Positions 20,811 to 33,097 of a DNA stretch of 64,000 nucleotides are shown here, piece by piece. The notes under the pieces were generated by a model. The model did no database searches. It saw only the letters and a program-made list of their open reading frames with translations, and was not told where the DNA came from. How positions within the stretch are numbered: the first letter of the stretch is position 1; every line of letters starts with the position of its first letter. This stretch comes from Periplaneta americana (Eukaryota; Arthropoda; Insecta; Blattodea; Blattidae), in assembly GCF_040183065.1 (NCBI RefSeq), contig NC_091119.1, positions 198,508,543 through 198,572,542 of the forward strand, written 5' to 3'. The position numbers and the translations under genes are program-made.

Positions 20811-23142
20811 TAAATTAATTTACATTTGGGTTAGTAGATTGTATATAGATTCCTTTTATTTCTTTATTTTAAATGTATTGTTGATATTTTATTTGTTGCT
20901 TGTTTCTGGATATTTACTTTTATTAGACTACGTGTTTCTTTAATTTAGAAATAATATTTTATCTTTGATTGCACTTTAACTTATACTATTACTAAGGTCA
21001 AAAATCTAATTCACTTTTATTCCAATAACTATTTTCAAGATTTTGAGCAAATATGAACTAAACATTTTGAAAACTTTGATGCAAGGAGCTTTTTTAGTAA
21101 CGTCAATATAAAATATACTTAAAAATATAATTTCTAAATTATTAGATCTAATTGCACCAAATTTTGTACAGATATCATAGATCTGTTTATATAGTTTAAA
21201 TTTCACAAATTTTTGCCGAAAATTGTGGAAGTTTTAAAAATCATACATATCCCCTTAAATGATTGACCCCAAAAATTACGATGGCTCTCAATATCTTAAT
21301 TTAATTAATGTGTTTTTTCGTGTTACGTGCATCTCACAAATCACTCTAAGAAAACGCATTACATAATCACGACTGGAGAGTAAGGACTACATTTTCACAA
21401 TCACACAATCAATATACTCTATTTCAATTGATATTGTCATTATTATTTTTTCAACAAATACTCAAAAGTGCTTAGAGGTCACACACATCGAGCAGGTAGA
21501 TCCTATTAGTTTCTCTAACCAATGAAGTGAAGTATTTACATAATAAATAATTGCTTTTAACAAGAAAATGGTTCACGTACAATTAACTTTTCCTATTTCT
21601 CTTTTTGTTCCTAAAAAACCCTTCCCTTTGCGATTTGTTTATATATGTACATGTATATTAAACAACTGAATAATTAGCCCTATTACATAGCCAGAAATTT
21701 AGTAACGCAAGTTATTGTAATAATTGCTGCCTTTATTCGCTGCATGTGCATGTACATCCCTGTGTCTACGTTACGACGCTATGTAGTGGATGCGCTATGC
21801 GCTCGTGATCAAGGTCGAGCTCTTCTGCCGTGATTGGGAGCTAATATCGTCTCATCCCTGATCTACAGTATGTGTTATGTAAAAATGCACAACGTACCTT
21901 TAAATTGAGAGGCTCTTGTAGAGTCTTGGATCTACCTTGTCGTGTTGTTGCTACCACACACTCAATACATATGAATTGAATGCAAGCAATGCTGTTGATA
22001 TATTAATCACAGGCTCTGGTAAAAGTGATTCCTTTTTTTACTTCCTTTTTCTTTTAAGCTCCTTATTCTTAAGGCTGTTGGTATTGAGCTTGGCGACCTA
22101 GAGAAACATATCGGTTCTTGATAGCCGGTAGTAATACTCTAGCATTTGCTAAATATTCCGCCTACAATTAATTTCAGTTTCAATTACTCTACCTGCAGAC
22201 TCAAGGTGGTCTTCAAATTCGAACAAAGAGCATCTTAATTGGTATATACATAGTACTTTCCCTCAGGAACTCATAAAACCGAAAGTAAAAGTTGTACGAA
22301 GATCTAACAGCTCTGCTACTACTAAAATAGTGTTTATTTATTCAATAACTGGTGCTTGAATTTACGCCATTCATCCAAGCGTCCCCATCTATGAGCGATG
22401 CGCCGAACAGCCATTATCCTAATTACAAGAAAACTAGTGGCTTGTGCAGCAAATGCTGCAAACTAAGTTCATTAGACGTTAAAATAAACATTTTTCAGAT
22501 TTATTTTCAATGAAGAATACCAGACATTCGGAAAGTTATTTGCTTCCATAACAATGAAAGATACTCTTTCTTGAGCCAATATTGAAGAGAAACACGCATA
22601 TAAATATCTACACCACACCGCCATTAAATATATGAAAAAGACCCAACCCCACTTGATTAATAATTATAAATATATTTGATTTTTAATAATATTATTATCT
22701 TACGTAAGTTTTATAGCTTTCAGTAACATATACTGTATAGCCGCCACTCAGTAAAATATAGAAATCAATATCTAATTTAAGTTTTTCTCTACATCTACTT
22801 ATATAACCCCAAAACGTTTCACTTTCATATCATCAATATAGCATTAATATGTATAATTAATGAAAAATAGTCACATCACGGCATTAACTACAATAATATT
22901 TCATTTCTAATGGTAATAATGTCATGAAACCACCTCAAGTTTTATAGTTTTTAATATCCAATACACAGCTGTACCCAGAAAATTACACACCACAGAATCA
23001 AACCTGTAAATTATTTTTAGTAAGTTCAGTTTTTAATAACCAATTTAATTTGAGCTCTAAATATGTCAGCATTCTTGCAGATCATGGCCTTCGTGTAATA
23101 TTGTTTACTGTAGTGTGTGTTTTGTTTTATTCTGGAATGCAA
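20811..23142. other. no gene seen (2.3 kb)
   Basis: AT-rich DNA. I find no exon with splice sites, no transposase motif and no repeat matching elsewhere in the window. Confidence 0.5.
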
Positions 23143-23212
23143 CACGGCCGACTTGATGCTCGCTTCGCTTCTCCTTTACAAAAAAAGCGAAGAGAATATC
23201 AAGTCGGCCGTG
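23143..23212. repeat. micro-foldback, about 70 bp
   Basis: Perfect 15-bp arms CACGGCCGACTTGAT / ATCAAGTCGGCCGTG enclose a second pair GCTTCGCTT / AAGCGAAG. GAATGC occurs on both sides (23136-23141 and 23212-23217 region), so it may be a tiny mobile element. Confidence 0.6.
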
Positions 23213-23224
23213 AATGCTATTAGC

Positions 23225-23430
23225 TAGTTCTCAAAACTGACGACAGATGGATTTTGGAAAATAGGAAAATTATGTTTAAAAATTGACATTTCACTGAAAA
23301 CTACTATTTTTCCGAAAAACTTTGAGTTCCAAGCTTCAAAATGAGGGGTCATTTATTAAAATCCGTCCGGCCGTTTTCCCGTAATTTCCATTACCAGTTT
23401 AAATTATATATGTAGATGTTTTTGGGTTTT
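23225..23430. repeat. possible DNA-transposon end
   Basis: Carries AAAATGAGGGGTCATTTATT and TTCCATTACCAGTTTAAATT, which I associate with the terminal part of a common cockroach DNA element. There is no second copy in the window to define borders. Confidence 0.3.
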
Positions 23431-23846
23431 ATATTGTGTGTTTAGACTTACTAATATCTGCAATATTTAGGTTCCCTGCCTGTTACAGATTCCATCATCA
23501 AGAGACCGTTCTTTGTCTCAGGAGGCTACAATTGACAAAGTATCCTATAGGATACAACAGGTTAATAGGCTATATGCTATACTATTGTAATAGAACAATA
23601 GAAAAAAAATTGGTAGGAAAATTAAAATTTCACAGTACTATAATATTGTAGAACATATAAAAATTTGGACATTGCGATAGTTGTTTTCTTTACGGTCCGA
23701 CAAGGTTTAATAAATTAGTGTCAGAAATGAAGCTTTGCCAAGTTAAAGGGTAAGTTTTCCTGGAGTTTTCACAACCGTGACGACGCGTAAGCATCTAGGA
23801 AGCGAAGTATACTTTACTAGCCGCTCACGCGACTCTTGTTTGGTAA

Positions 23847-24200
23847 GTTAGGCCAGTGGTTCCCAACCTTTTATGACTGACGACACACTTTACTGAACGC
23901 CCACGATATCGTGACACACTTATTTGATTTTATTAATGATGATGATGATAATAATAATATTAACCAGTACTTTTTCTGGAGAAAAAGGTGGTGGACCTCT
24001 GTGTAGAATATTTTATAGCGGACGGGGAGATGATTACTGTTCACTGCACGGGAATTTTGTCGTTTTTAACCTTCTTTTCGTCCAACTTAGACTTTCAAGT
24101 TCTAAGCGGAATTCAAAGAAAAATTATATTAAAACATAGTTATTCACACATATTTCGGTTCCATGATGAAAAATGTAAAAAAAAAGGTGCCGGAACGCCG
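23847..24200. mobile_element. hAT left end, truncated
   Basis: CAGTGGTTCCCAACCTTTTA at 23847 is a classic hAT terminal repeat. No matching right end (GGGAACCACTG) is found downstream, so the element is broken. Another hAT-like motif, GGTGCCGGAACGCCGTTCCG, lies at 24186. Confidence 0.5.
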
Positions 24201-24440
24201 TTCCGCCAGAAAAAAAAAAGCACTGATAACTTCTATGTAGTTTCGGACATCCAGTGTTGTAGATAGGTTGATGTTAACACGCAATCGAAATTGTAAAAGA
24301 ACAAGCAGCAACTTGAGTGGTATTAGAAAAAAAACGAAAGTATATGTCAAAAATCTCAACCTATCTATGTTGATGTTAGTAGTATATCAGCCACAACCTC
24401 AATCAGAGGTAGATGTAGGGACGAGGGTATATAATTTGTA

Positions 24441-25538
24441 CAGGGACATCATTTTATTTTTACTAACATTTTTAATATTAACCTGTCTATACCTTTAGAG
24501 AACCGGAAACACCGCTTGCTCCCCCCTCCAAGACTGGAGTTCGATGATACTGGCGTAAAACACAAATCACTCTACTAGGTATAGGATAGAAGAAAAGTAG
24601 TTCATCCATTTACGTAAACTAGGAAATATCGCGATTTTGAGTTTGATAATTTTCATTAGGTTTTTCTTTAATCAAAGTACAGTACAGTACAGTATTAAGA
24701 ATAAGTGTTTTTACTCACGAAGTGAGTTATCCATGCGAACGTATTCATTATGCAGTGTATATTATACTGTCTACAGCACATTAGCGTACAATATAGAGAA
24801 AGAAGTTAAATTGAAAAATAATCATAATATGAATATTTAAACACAATTTTGAAAATGGTGGCCGTTCATTTCGATACAGGCTTCAGTTCTTTTGTGCATA
24901 TTATCGCACTATAGACTATTGCATCTAATTCCAATTGCCAGTTTCGTCCTTCGTACTAGTAACTCATGTTGAAATAATTCTGTACCTACTCTATAAAAGA
25001 GTACCTTACGTACTGTAAATTCAATCTTCACTTCTGCCCTACCCGCACAGATAAAATTACTCAGACATGCTATCTACTGTCCGTCCAAGTGGTTATGCCG
25101 CAGGATTGTAGTAAGGGAGGAAATCACGTGACAGTTAATTACTTAACGAGGACCTTTTATTTAAGTTAAATTAAACAGCTGTATAATATTACGTAAACGC
25201 CCAATTCCTAAGAGAAATTAATGTTTTCAGAAAAGAGCTAAGACAGCCCAGCTTTTACGGAGGGGCGAGCAGAAGCAGGTGGGGGAAATCGGGATGTGAC
25301 ATAGGCAAACGGACAGTACCTGTGCGAAAATATGATTCAATATTGAAAGCTCTTTCGTCACTGGAAAACGCGAACATATTTCTGGAACGTACTACACTCA
25401 GTAACTCAGTACTGCTTGCTATCTGCGGTCTTGTCTCTGTGTGGAGTTGGAACTTCATTAGTAGAAGGGGTGGGAGTGAAGTACATTCAAAAACTCAGGT
25501 ACAATAAAAATTGAAGTAAAAATAAAATGATGTCCCTG
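24441..25538. mobile_element. TA-flanked DNA transposon (element H)
   Basis: Inverted ends CAGGGACATCATTTTATTTT at 24441 and its complement ending at 25538, about 25 bp with one change, each bordered by TA (24439-24440, 25539-25540). The 1098-bp interior has no recognisable transposase; the longest open frame, 25322-25507, has no known motif. It is probably a non-autonomous member of the IS630/Tc1/mariner group, judged from the TA duplication only. Confidence 0.65.
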
Positions 25539-25620
25539 TACATAAGTGAGCCTTGTTTTGATCCTAGATTTTGTAGCGTACCCCGTAGTTTTCTTCTGTT
25601 TATGAAATATGTTCCTTATC

Positions 25621-26637
25621 CAGTGGCGGCCTGTGAGACATTCTGGTGGTGGTGCCAAAAATGAAAAACGTACGCAAATTACCCTAGTGAAATTAATAAT
25701 CGCAGTTTACGTTTGCATTATATTAAATAAAACACATTAATTAAACCAGCTATTTTACCAGGTGTACAGTTAATAATGTATCTAGTAACAGTTACAATAA
25801 CATTTCCGAAACTAATAACGAAATTTACAGATACAGATAATCAAAACTTTCACAGTATTGTTAGTCAAATATAAGTAACTTTTATAACTAGTAAAATTAC
25901 TGGCAAAAACACACGAGATAAACAATGGCATAGATAATAAACAAACACGTTTACACTTCATTTAACAGGCCGATGAATCCAAGGCAGCGGCCTGAATAAC
26001 ACATATTCATGTCCTGCACAGATCTCATATATCGTTAACAGAAGCATCAATACTATAGCAGTAGTGTAGCGATATTTAGTTGCCGCAAAATAAAACAAAT
26101 ATTACACAACATTAACAAACAGTTTTACATAATATGAAAAAAATATTTATAATTCTAAAAAGAACCATGACTATCTCTGCGTTAAATATACCAAATGGAT
26201 AATAATTTACACATTCAAATCCAAGATATGTGCATTAGTTTTGAATTGGCAACATTACATTAACATTTGGCGCGGAACTCTAACTCATAGACAAATAACG
26301 TCTCCAACAACCCTGCCATCTAGCGAAATTTCTGCATTACTGTGCTCTAGCGGGCGGAATATTAACTACTGAGTCAAATTGAATTCGGCTCAAAGTCTGC
26401 CATAAGAAACGCATATAAACTAGAAGCAGTAGCCTTTTGTACAGTGTTATATGGACGCAGGTGGTGCCTCAGCGAAGTGGCTCCAACGTTCGGAAAAACG
26501 CTGCAAGAGCGCGCGCTCGTTCAAATGAAATACGAATAAAATGTATAAACTATTACAACTGCTTTCTAGGATATTATTTTTGTTTCTTTCATTGGTGGTG
26601 CCATGGCACACTGGCACTACCCCAAAAGCCGCCCCTG
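25621..26637 (+). mobile_element. hAT MITE M1 (copy a)
   Basis: Ends CAGTGGCGGC ... GCCGCCCCTG with the 8-bp duplication TCCTTATC (25613-25620, 26638-26645), as expected for hAT. 1017 bp, non-coding. The same sequence makes up 33098-35210 and 34009-35043. Confidence 0.9.
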
Positions 26638-26645
26638 TCCTTATC

Positions 26646-26974
26646 GATAATTAATTCACGTTAATTTTGTGGTGTCGATAAAACCGAAACCACATGAGCG
26701 ACGATCGCTGATTACGAAGAAATGAAACTGCTCAACCGCACTTTTATTTGGAAGCAGATGTTGGCAATGAAATCAGGCAGAGAGTTGGCAAATACCTGAC
26801 GCATGTGCACTTAGTTGTCCTTAGAATTTTATGATAAGACCATACTTTATAACTACACGTGTTGTGGTTGTAATAATTACAAATTAATAATGTTTTTAAA
26901 ACTGCTATAAAAATCGGGAAAGCGATTTTCATCATCATCGCCACTACGGCCCAAAGTGGATCCTGGCCTTACTT
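26646..26974. other. no gene seen
   Basis: Short unmatched stretch between M1 and a LINE tail. Confidence 0.5.
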
Positions 26975-28087
26975 ATTGTATTGTATTGTATTTATTAACA
27001 TTCCATGGTATTCATACATGCTTACAGCTAGAATATGGAACAAGTAAAAAAACTTAATACTATTATAAAGTCTTAATTTATAGTCACAGTCTAGATGAAA
27101 TATATACAGACGAGATATACAATATAGTCTATTAGTACAACACAAAGTTTTAGTATCAATTTCATGAAGTGTTATTGAATGTCATACTACAGAATAGAAG
27201 GCGTGAGAAATTAGGTACTTCTTTAATTTGGCCCTAAATAATTTTATGTTTTGAGTTTCATTTTTTATATCGGTAGGGAGGCTATTAAAATTTTTTACTG
27301 TCATATAACGCACGATAGCACGATAAACTTGCCGATGGAGTATGAAAGTCATTTTTTGACGTGTATTTATGCTATGTACTGTTGAATTAGTTACAAAGTT
27401 TTCACGATTACATACGAGAAAGAAAAGATATACTGACAAGCCATGGGCATTATTTGTAGTTTTTTGAAAATAGTTCTACACGACTCCCTAGATTTCGCAC
27501 CTACTATTATTCTAATTACTCTTTTTTTGTAATAGAAATATACTGTTACTATCTGTGGAATTTCCCCAGAATATTATTCCAAAACTCATTACCGAGTGGA
27601 AGTATGCAAAGTATATTGTTTTTAAGGTATTGATATTTACTGTCTTTTGCATAGATCTAATAGCAAAACAAGCTGAATTTAGTTTGGGGGTAATTTCTTT
27701 AATATGATTTTTCCAATTTAACACATTATCGATTTTTAAGCCAAGAAATTTGGTTGTTGTTATTTCTAATAGGAATCTATTGTTAATTATTGCGCTAGAC
27801 ATTTGCGACGTTGAATTTGGACAGGATTTAAATTGAATTATGTTAGTTTTGTTACAATTTAATACTAATTTTATGACTGAGAACCAGTCACATATTTTGA
27901 AGAGAATTTCCTCTGTTGAAGATTTGAATGTGTTGGAGTTATTGGCTGTAATTACTATACTTGTGTCATCTGCAAATAATATGGGATGACCTACATTTTT
28001 ATAAGGGGGGCAAGATCATTTATAAACATTAGAAAAGTAGGGGACCTAATATTGATCCTTGAGGAGTTCCATTATTAATAGTTCCCC
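26975..28087 (-). mobile_element. LINE family 3, minus-strand copy
   Basis: Begins with the (GTATT)n complement of the AATAC tail. Going up on the minus strand it holds the 3' UTR, MTFILHRQVYRA, then TTTKFLGLKIDNVLNWKNHI (27700s), the FADDT box near 27970 and the GTPQGS-type region near 28060. It is broken by frame changes and 5'-truncated at about 28087. Confidence 0.8.
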
Positions 28088-28160
28088 ATGTCGATGTAGT
28101 TTTCATAGTTGTCTCCACTCACTTCTATCTTGTGCGATAGCCTTCCAATCGGAGTTCGTG
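28088..28160 (-). mobile_element. short LINE carboxyl-end fragment
   Basis: The minus strand reads SDWKAIAQDRSEWRQL, the DW..LAQDR..W pattern found at the end of RTE-like ORFs. It is distinct in sequence from family 1. Confidence 0.45.
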
Positions 28161-28889
28161 TGTTTCCGTCTTTTTTTCCCCTTCTTTTTTTTTCTGTTGC
28201 CAAGAGATCCGCTGGCTTTCCTTACATTGGTCAGGACGAATAGAAGAAATGAGGGCAACTCTTCAAAACGCATAATGTTCCAGGAAAGTAAATTTTCAGA
28301 AGTGAAAAACTGATTACTTAAGAAATATTTATTGCATGTTTTTCAAATTCACCAACACGAATAAGAACGAGATCCTGAATGAGGATATGTTTTTGAAAAG
28401 TGAAAAAAAATTGTTGTGTGTCTTAGTAGAAAAGTTTTTGTGATGGACTAAATGCACTTCGTTTCGTCCTGATGGACAAAATTCTATTTGATCAGTCAAT
28501 TTTGAACATTATGCATTTTGTCAATAATTTATTAACATTAAAATGATAATTCAGATGAAACAGGTTTTAATCGTGAATTTATTATTTAGGCACATTTGCA
28601 TTATAACTTAATTGTAATCAAATGGTTATAAAAATAATATGACAAATTTTGGGTCCAAGCAATTTGTTTACAATTTTCCAAGAACTTTTCGTTATCTTAA
28701 CAGTCAAAAATAATTGGTAGTTACGTAATCAAGAAAAATTATTTATAATATTTTCCCAAAAACAGGTTCCTCATCTGAAGTCACAAACAACGTCTTCTTC
28801 GTCGCCAAGGTGAATACAAGAAAGACGGAGGCAGCTTGTGAAGAACTTGAATTCTTCATTTTGCTTCCAATTTTCTCCAAACCTGTGAT
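28161..28889. other. no gene seen
   Basis: AT-rich; no feature that I can support. Confidence 0.5.
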
Positions 28890-29180
28890 TTAGCAATTGG
28901 AACGCAAATTTGACAATGGTTGAACCTGTTGCAAATCAAATGCGAATGTCTTTCTATTGTTAGGAATAAGCCTCATTAATTTATGAAAGGCTTTTGCCAT
29001 CAGTCTCTGTGATCCAAATTCAGTAATTAGCTTAATCTTTTTATTCATGTCTGTGGCAATATTCATTTCATGTTTGCTGTTTACCGGAATAGAACAATAT
29101 CGGACACGTCCTACACTATGTTGGCATGGAGGATCAAATTTCATTTGCATGAGCATTACTACTTGGTATGCTTGCAACAA
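28890..29180 (-). pseudogene. unrecognised ORF fragment of transposon-like type
   Basis: A minus frame of 96 codons reads VRYCSIPVNSKHEMNIATDM, GSQRLMAKAFHKLMR and KTFAFDLQQVQPLSNL. The FDLQ motif recalls a repeated, unnamed insect protein family (FDLQKTLPLP-type), probably carried by a DNA transposon. I cannot name the family, and no start, splice sites or element ends are clear. Confidence 0.35.
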
Positions 29181-29394
29181 AACTCGCCAGTTTTTTTCAA
29201 CATTATAATATTAATATCGTTTGATACTGAACAGGTGGACATTTCCTGCAAGCATTACCTTCCGAAAAGACTGTACATTTCAGTGCATTTCTTGAACAAC
29301 AAAATTCATCATATAAACAGTCATCATTCACGGCGTAATCAGATGTTTAGAACAATGATTTTACATTGCAAAAATAAGGGAGAAAATGTCTGAA

Positions 29395-29487
29395 GAGAAG
29401 AAAAATACGGGAGCTGGGAGACTGTTAAAAATTAGGGGCAAATAGGGAGGTACCGGAAAATACGGGAGGGTTGGCAACCCTAGCCTA
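29395..29487. mobile_element. possible hAT right end
   Basis: AAATACGGGAGGGTTGGCAA followed by CCCTAG at 29457 looks like a hAT terminal repeat read from inside. No left partner is found. Confidence 0.35.
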
Positions 29488-29570
29488 CACTTACCCTCTA
29501 CCCGCTTTTGGAGACGATTAGTAGAATATATTATTCAACTATAAATTAAGTACATTAATAATCTCTTCTT

Positions 29571-30405
29571 GTCAGCTGCTTGTCTATGCGGATGACGTGA
29601 ATATGTTAGGAGAAAATCCACAAACGATAAGGGAAAACACGGGAATTTTACTTGAGGCAAGTAAAGAGATAGGGTTGGAAGTAAACCCCGAAAAGACTAA
29701 GTATATGGTTATGTCTCGTGATCAGAATATTGTACGAAATGGAACTATAAAAATTGGAAATTTATACTTCGAAGAGGTGGAAAAATTCAAATGTCTTGGA
29801 GCAACAGTAACAAATATAAATGACACTCGGGAGGAAATTAAACGCAGAATAAATATGGGAAATGCGTGTTATTATTCGGTTGAGAAGCTTTTGTCATCTA
29901 GTCTGCTGTTGTCAAAAAATGTGAAAGTTAGAATTTATAAAACAGTTATATTACCGGTTGTTCTGTATGGTTGTGAAACTTGGACTCTCACTTTGAGAGA
30001 GGAACAGAGATTGAAGGTTTTTGAGAATAAGGTTCTTAGGAAAATATTTGGGGCTAAAAGGGATGAAGTTACAGGAGAATGGAGAAAGTTACACAACACA
30101 GAACTGCACGCATTGTATTCTTCACCTGACATAATTAGGAACATTAAATCCAGACGTTTGAGACGGGCAGGGGATGTAGCACGTATGAGCGAATTCAGAA
30201 ATGCATATAGAGTGTTAGTTGGGATGCCAGAGGGGAAAAGACCTTTAGGGAGGCCGAGACGTAGATGGGAAGATAATATTAAAATGGATTTGAGGGAGGT
30301 GGGATATGATGATAGAGACTGGATTAATCTTGCTCAGGATAGGGACCAATGGCGGGCTTATGTGAGGGCGGCAATGAACCTCCGGGTTCCTTAAAAGCCA
30401 GTAAG
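29571..30405 (+). mobile_element. LINE family 1, young 5'-truncated copy
   Basis: Flanked by TAATCTCTTCTT (29559-29570 and 30406-30417). One open frame of 265 codons (29597-30394) runs from just after the YADD box to the stop: [64 protein letters not shown]. The unbroken frame and intact duplication suggest recent insertion. It is non-functional because the endonuclease and most of the reverse transcriptase are absent. Confidence 0.9.
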
Positions 30406-30417
30406 TAATCTCTTCTT

Positions 30418-30903
30418 TAGTGAAAAAGGTGCTGTGTTACATTTTTTCACTCTCTCGCAGAATCTGTTTTGTTATTTTGGTGTCTTTTATGCACACAATG
30501 AGGAGCAGCACTGTAAATTTCCATTCATTGGCTTGTCCTCCTTTAAAAAGTCTTACAACCGCACGTGAAACCTTATACGTCATCGTGGAGACTGCCCAGA
30601 GTTCCAGTCTGGTCCATGCTGCTTGCACTTACTACAATTGTTGCTGATTTGGGTGACAAGTCCCGGTGCTTTAAATGTTCAGCATTACCAACTGAAGCAT
30701 AACGCCCTAGCCGAATAAATGAAGTTTTCAGATAATCAATTCCTTTTGTTCAAATCTATAGGGATATCCTGAACTAGTACCAACAGATAGCGCGCGTGTA
30801 CTTTGAGGGATGCGCTTTGCGTGTGCATTTGTTTTTCGGTATATAAACATTGAGGATATACGTAGTGTATTAGTATATTAAATACTCTTAAAAACAACTA
30901 AAA
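30418..30903. promoter_or_regulatory. no gene; TATA-like box before a THAP-type start
   Basis: Mostly featureless. GGTATATAAACATTGAGG at about 30838 is a TATA-like box some 65 bp ahead of the ATG at 30904. Confidence 0.35.
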
Positions 30904-30996
30904 ATGCCAAATTGTTGTTATATTCCTGCATGTAAAAACCAGGAAAAGCTTTTTGTCTTCAATCAGGTCCCGAAATATTATGAATATATGCTTTAA
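30904..30996 (+). pseudogene. THAP-domain-like amino terminus, fragment
   Basis: ATG at 30904 with AAA upstream opens a 30-codon frame: MPNCCYIPACKNQEKLFVFN, then QVPKYYEYML and stop. The C-x4-C spacing near the start followed by F-x-F-x-x-P matches the beginning of THAP DNA-binding domains (C2CH). The rest is missing or lies in an unseen exon. It differs from the THAP sequence of elements A and B. It could be a P-type transposon relic or a first exon. Confidence 0.45.
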
Positions 30997-32905
30997 AGCT
31001 TAAAAAATACAAGTAATTAAATTGCGCCTCGAAAGTGCTAGCTATTAAATAAAAGTAACTACTTCAAGTAAGGAATTGTTGACTACAGTTTCATTTTTGA
31101 AGAGGAAAAAGAAAAATTAATAAAAACATATGCAATCTCGACAGTGAGCTATGTTAGCTTACATTATATGCAGTAGTTGTAGGAGTCTCCGAAGTTTACG
31201 CCTGCAGTAAACTCTCGATAAACTGGGATGTTTATTATCCAGGACGATCCCTAGTGAAAGCCATTTCGTGAATAATGTCTTTAATGTACTGTACCCTAAT
31301 TATTAAAACCATGTTTGAACTTCAAATTTTCAAAATCACACTACATAGTATTCAAAACTCCATGTCCTTAACCTACAAAACGCACGACTAATCGTGATAC
31401 TGCTGCGATCATATTATATCATCCTATTAAAAATTCATTTGATCTTTCTGCAACTACAGAAAAAAATACAAGGAATTCAATCTCGATAGTCCCTTCCCTA
31501 TATAAAAAACACACATTGGTGGCTGCATATCCTGTTTTTAGCGTACGGTTCTAAATACTAATGATTAAAAAGGGCAATATTCACCTTCGACATCCCGGTA
31601 GTTTCTATTTTTTTATTCCTGCAGCTCGTTCTCAAAGTTCTCGTTCAGGTTCATGAACATTCAATTTACTCGTATCTATATTCTGCATACTGCAGATTTC
31701 CCCAGCCATCTCGGGGAATCGCTCAATATTATACTGGTTTACGTTATTATTTATTGTAAATTAAATTAAATTGTGAGGTAAGAAAATATTGAATTATATT
31801 AAATTATACTAGGTTATACAAAGTAATTGTAAATATAATTTTGACACGCACAGAAAACCCAACAAGCGAGAAAACGTAATCAACTGTAGCATATGACATA
31901 ACATAGGCTTAGCCCAACAACATTTTGCGCCACATGAAACGCTTCTGCAATCTAGCGGTAAAACTTGGCATAAGATATCCCTATTCCTGTTAATGCTACC
32001 GACATTTCTTACGTGAATATACTTGATGTTTCCTGAGTGTAGGATATGGGAATCTGACATTTCCATTTAAAATCTATGCATAAAACATATATTTATGGCT
32101 TATATTCGGCGGAGGACAGTGAATTTTATAGAGCGATTTAGTATCCTCCGGGAGGAAAGTAAAACTGTGGATCCTGTGTCGTAGATTACGGCACGTCAGA
32201 AAACTTCCTGGCAGAGGGCTACAGGCAAAATTTGTTGATCATTCCTCTCCCACGAAGCTTAACGTCTGGAGTTTAAAGCGTCATTATGTGAAATTCTACT
32301 ATTTTACTACTATAACTAAAACTATTAGGGGAAAGTAGTGCAAGAGTACGCACTCTCCGAATATTTAATGGTAGTTTCGATGTTGGCAAAACTGACTGTC
32401 CATATGTTGTGTGAGTGAAGGAAGACAAGTTAGGTGTGGTGTAAATCGCTCCGAGTTTCGTATAGTTGTTTTAAAGGTAAGAAATCTGGTTTTGCCCTCT
32501 GCTGTCTTTTATCTGAACGTTATTAATATTCATATTACTAGGGTAATAGGTGAATAGTTATCAGTTCGGTTGGGTACTGTTGTTAATAAAGCATGAACTA
32601 CCACCAGTGTTGCCAACTCAGAATTTCATTTACCGCTGCACAAGCTTAAAAAAACCGCTAAATGTAATTTAAAAACTCCCGTTCAATGTTCTGCAGTAAA
32701 CGGTTCCAGAGTTCTGATCGCTGAAAGAGGCTTGTTTTTATAAAATACGCTAAATTTGTCGCTCAATAGTACGAAAACCGTTTGACTTTCGATAGTATAT
32801 TTTTGAAAGTACACTCTCCTCAGCACCTTGTATAAATAGGGAAAAAGTTAGAGTATTAAAAAAATGCGAGGTTTTTTATTGATGGATTTCATATGGAATA
32901 GCCCT

Positions 32906-32910
<5 letters not shown>
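30997..32910. other. no gene seen; possible pogo/Tigger end at 31206
   Basis: AT-rich. CAGTAAACTCTCGATAAACT at 31206 resembles a pogo/Tigger terminal repeat, without a partner. CAGTGTTGCCAACTCAGAAT at 32604 resembles a hAT left end, also without a partner. Confidence 0.35.

Positions 32911-32950
<40 letters not shown>
32911..32950. repeat. (TA)n(TG)n microsatellite
   Basis: About eight TA units followed by about fourteen TG units. Confidence 0.95.
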
Positions 32951-32953
<3 letters not shown>

Positions 32954-33097
32954 CATATTATAAAGATTTTTTATGAAATATGAAACTTTCATCAAGATGT
33001 TATATGATATGATAATGTGTTTGGCATTAATTGCAACCTACACGTCAAGAATGGTGAAAATGCTTGTTCCCACACCGCTAGCAAGAATGGTTTAGGT

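Noticed and set aside
25322-25507. RNF7-like VSVWSWNF frame
   Set aside because: Superficial likeness to the VAMWSWDV segment of RNF7, but the surrounding residues do not match and it lies in transposon H.
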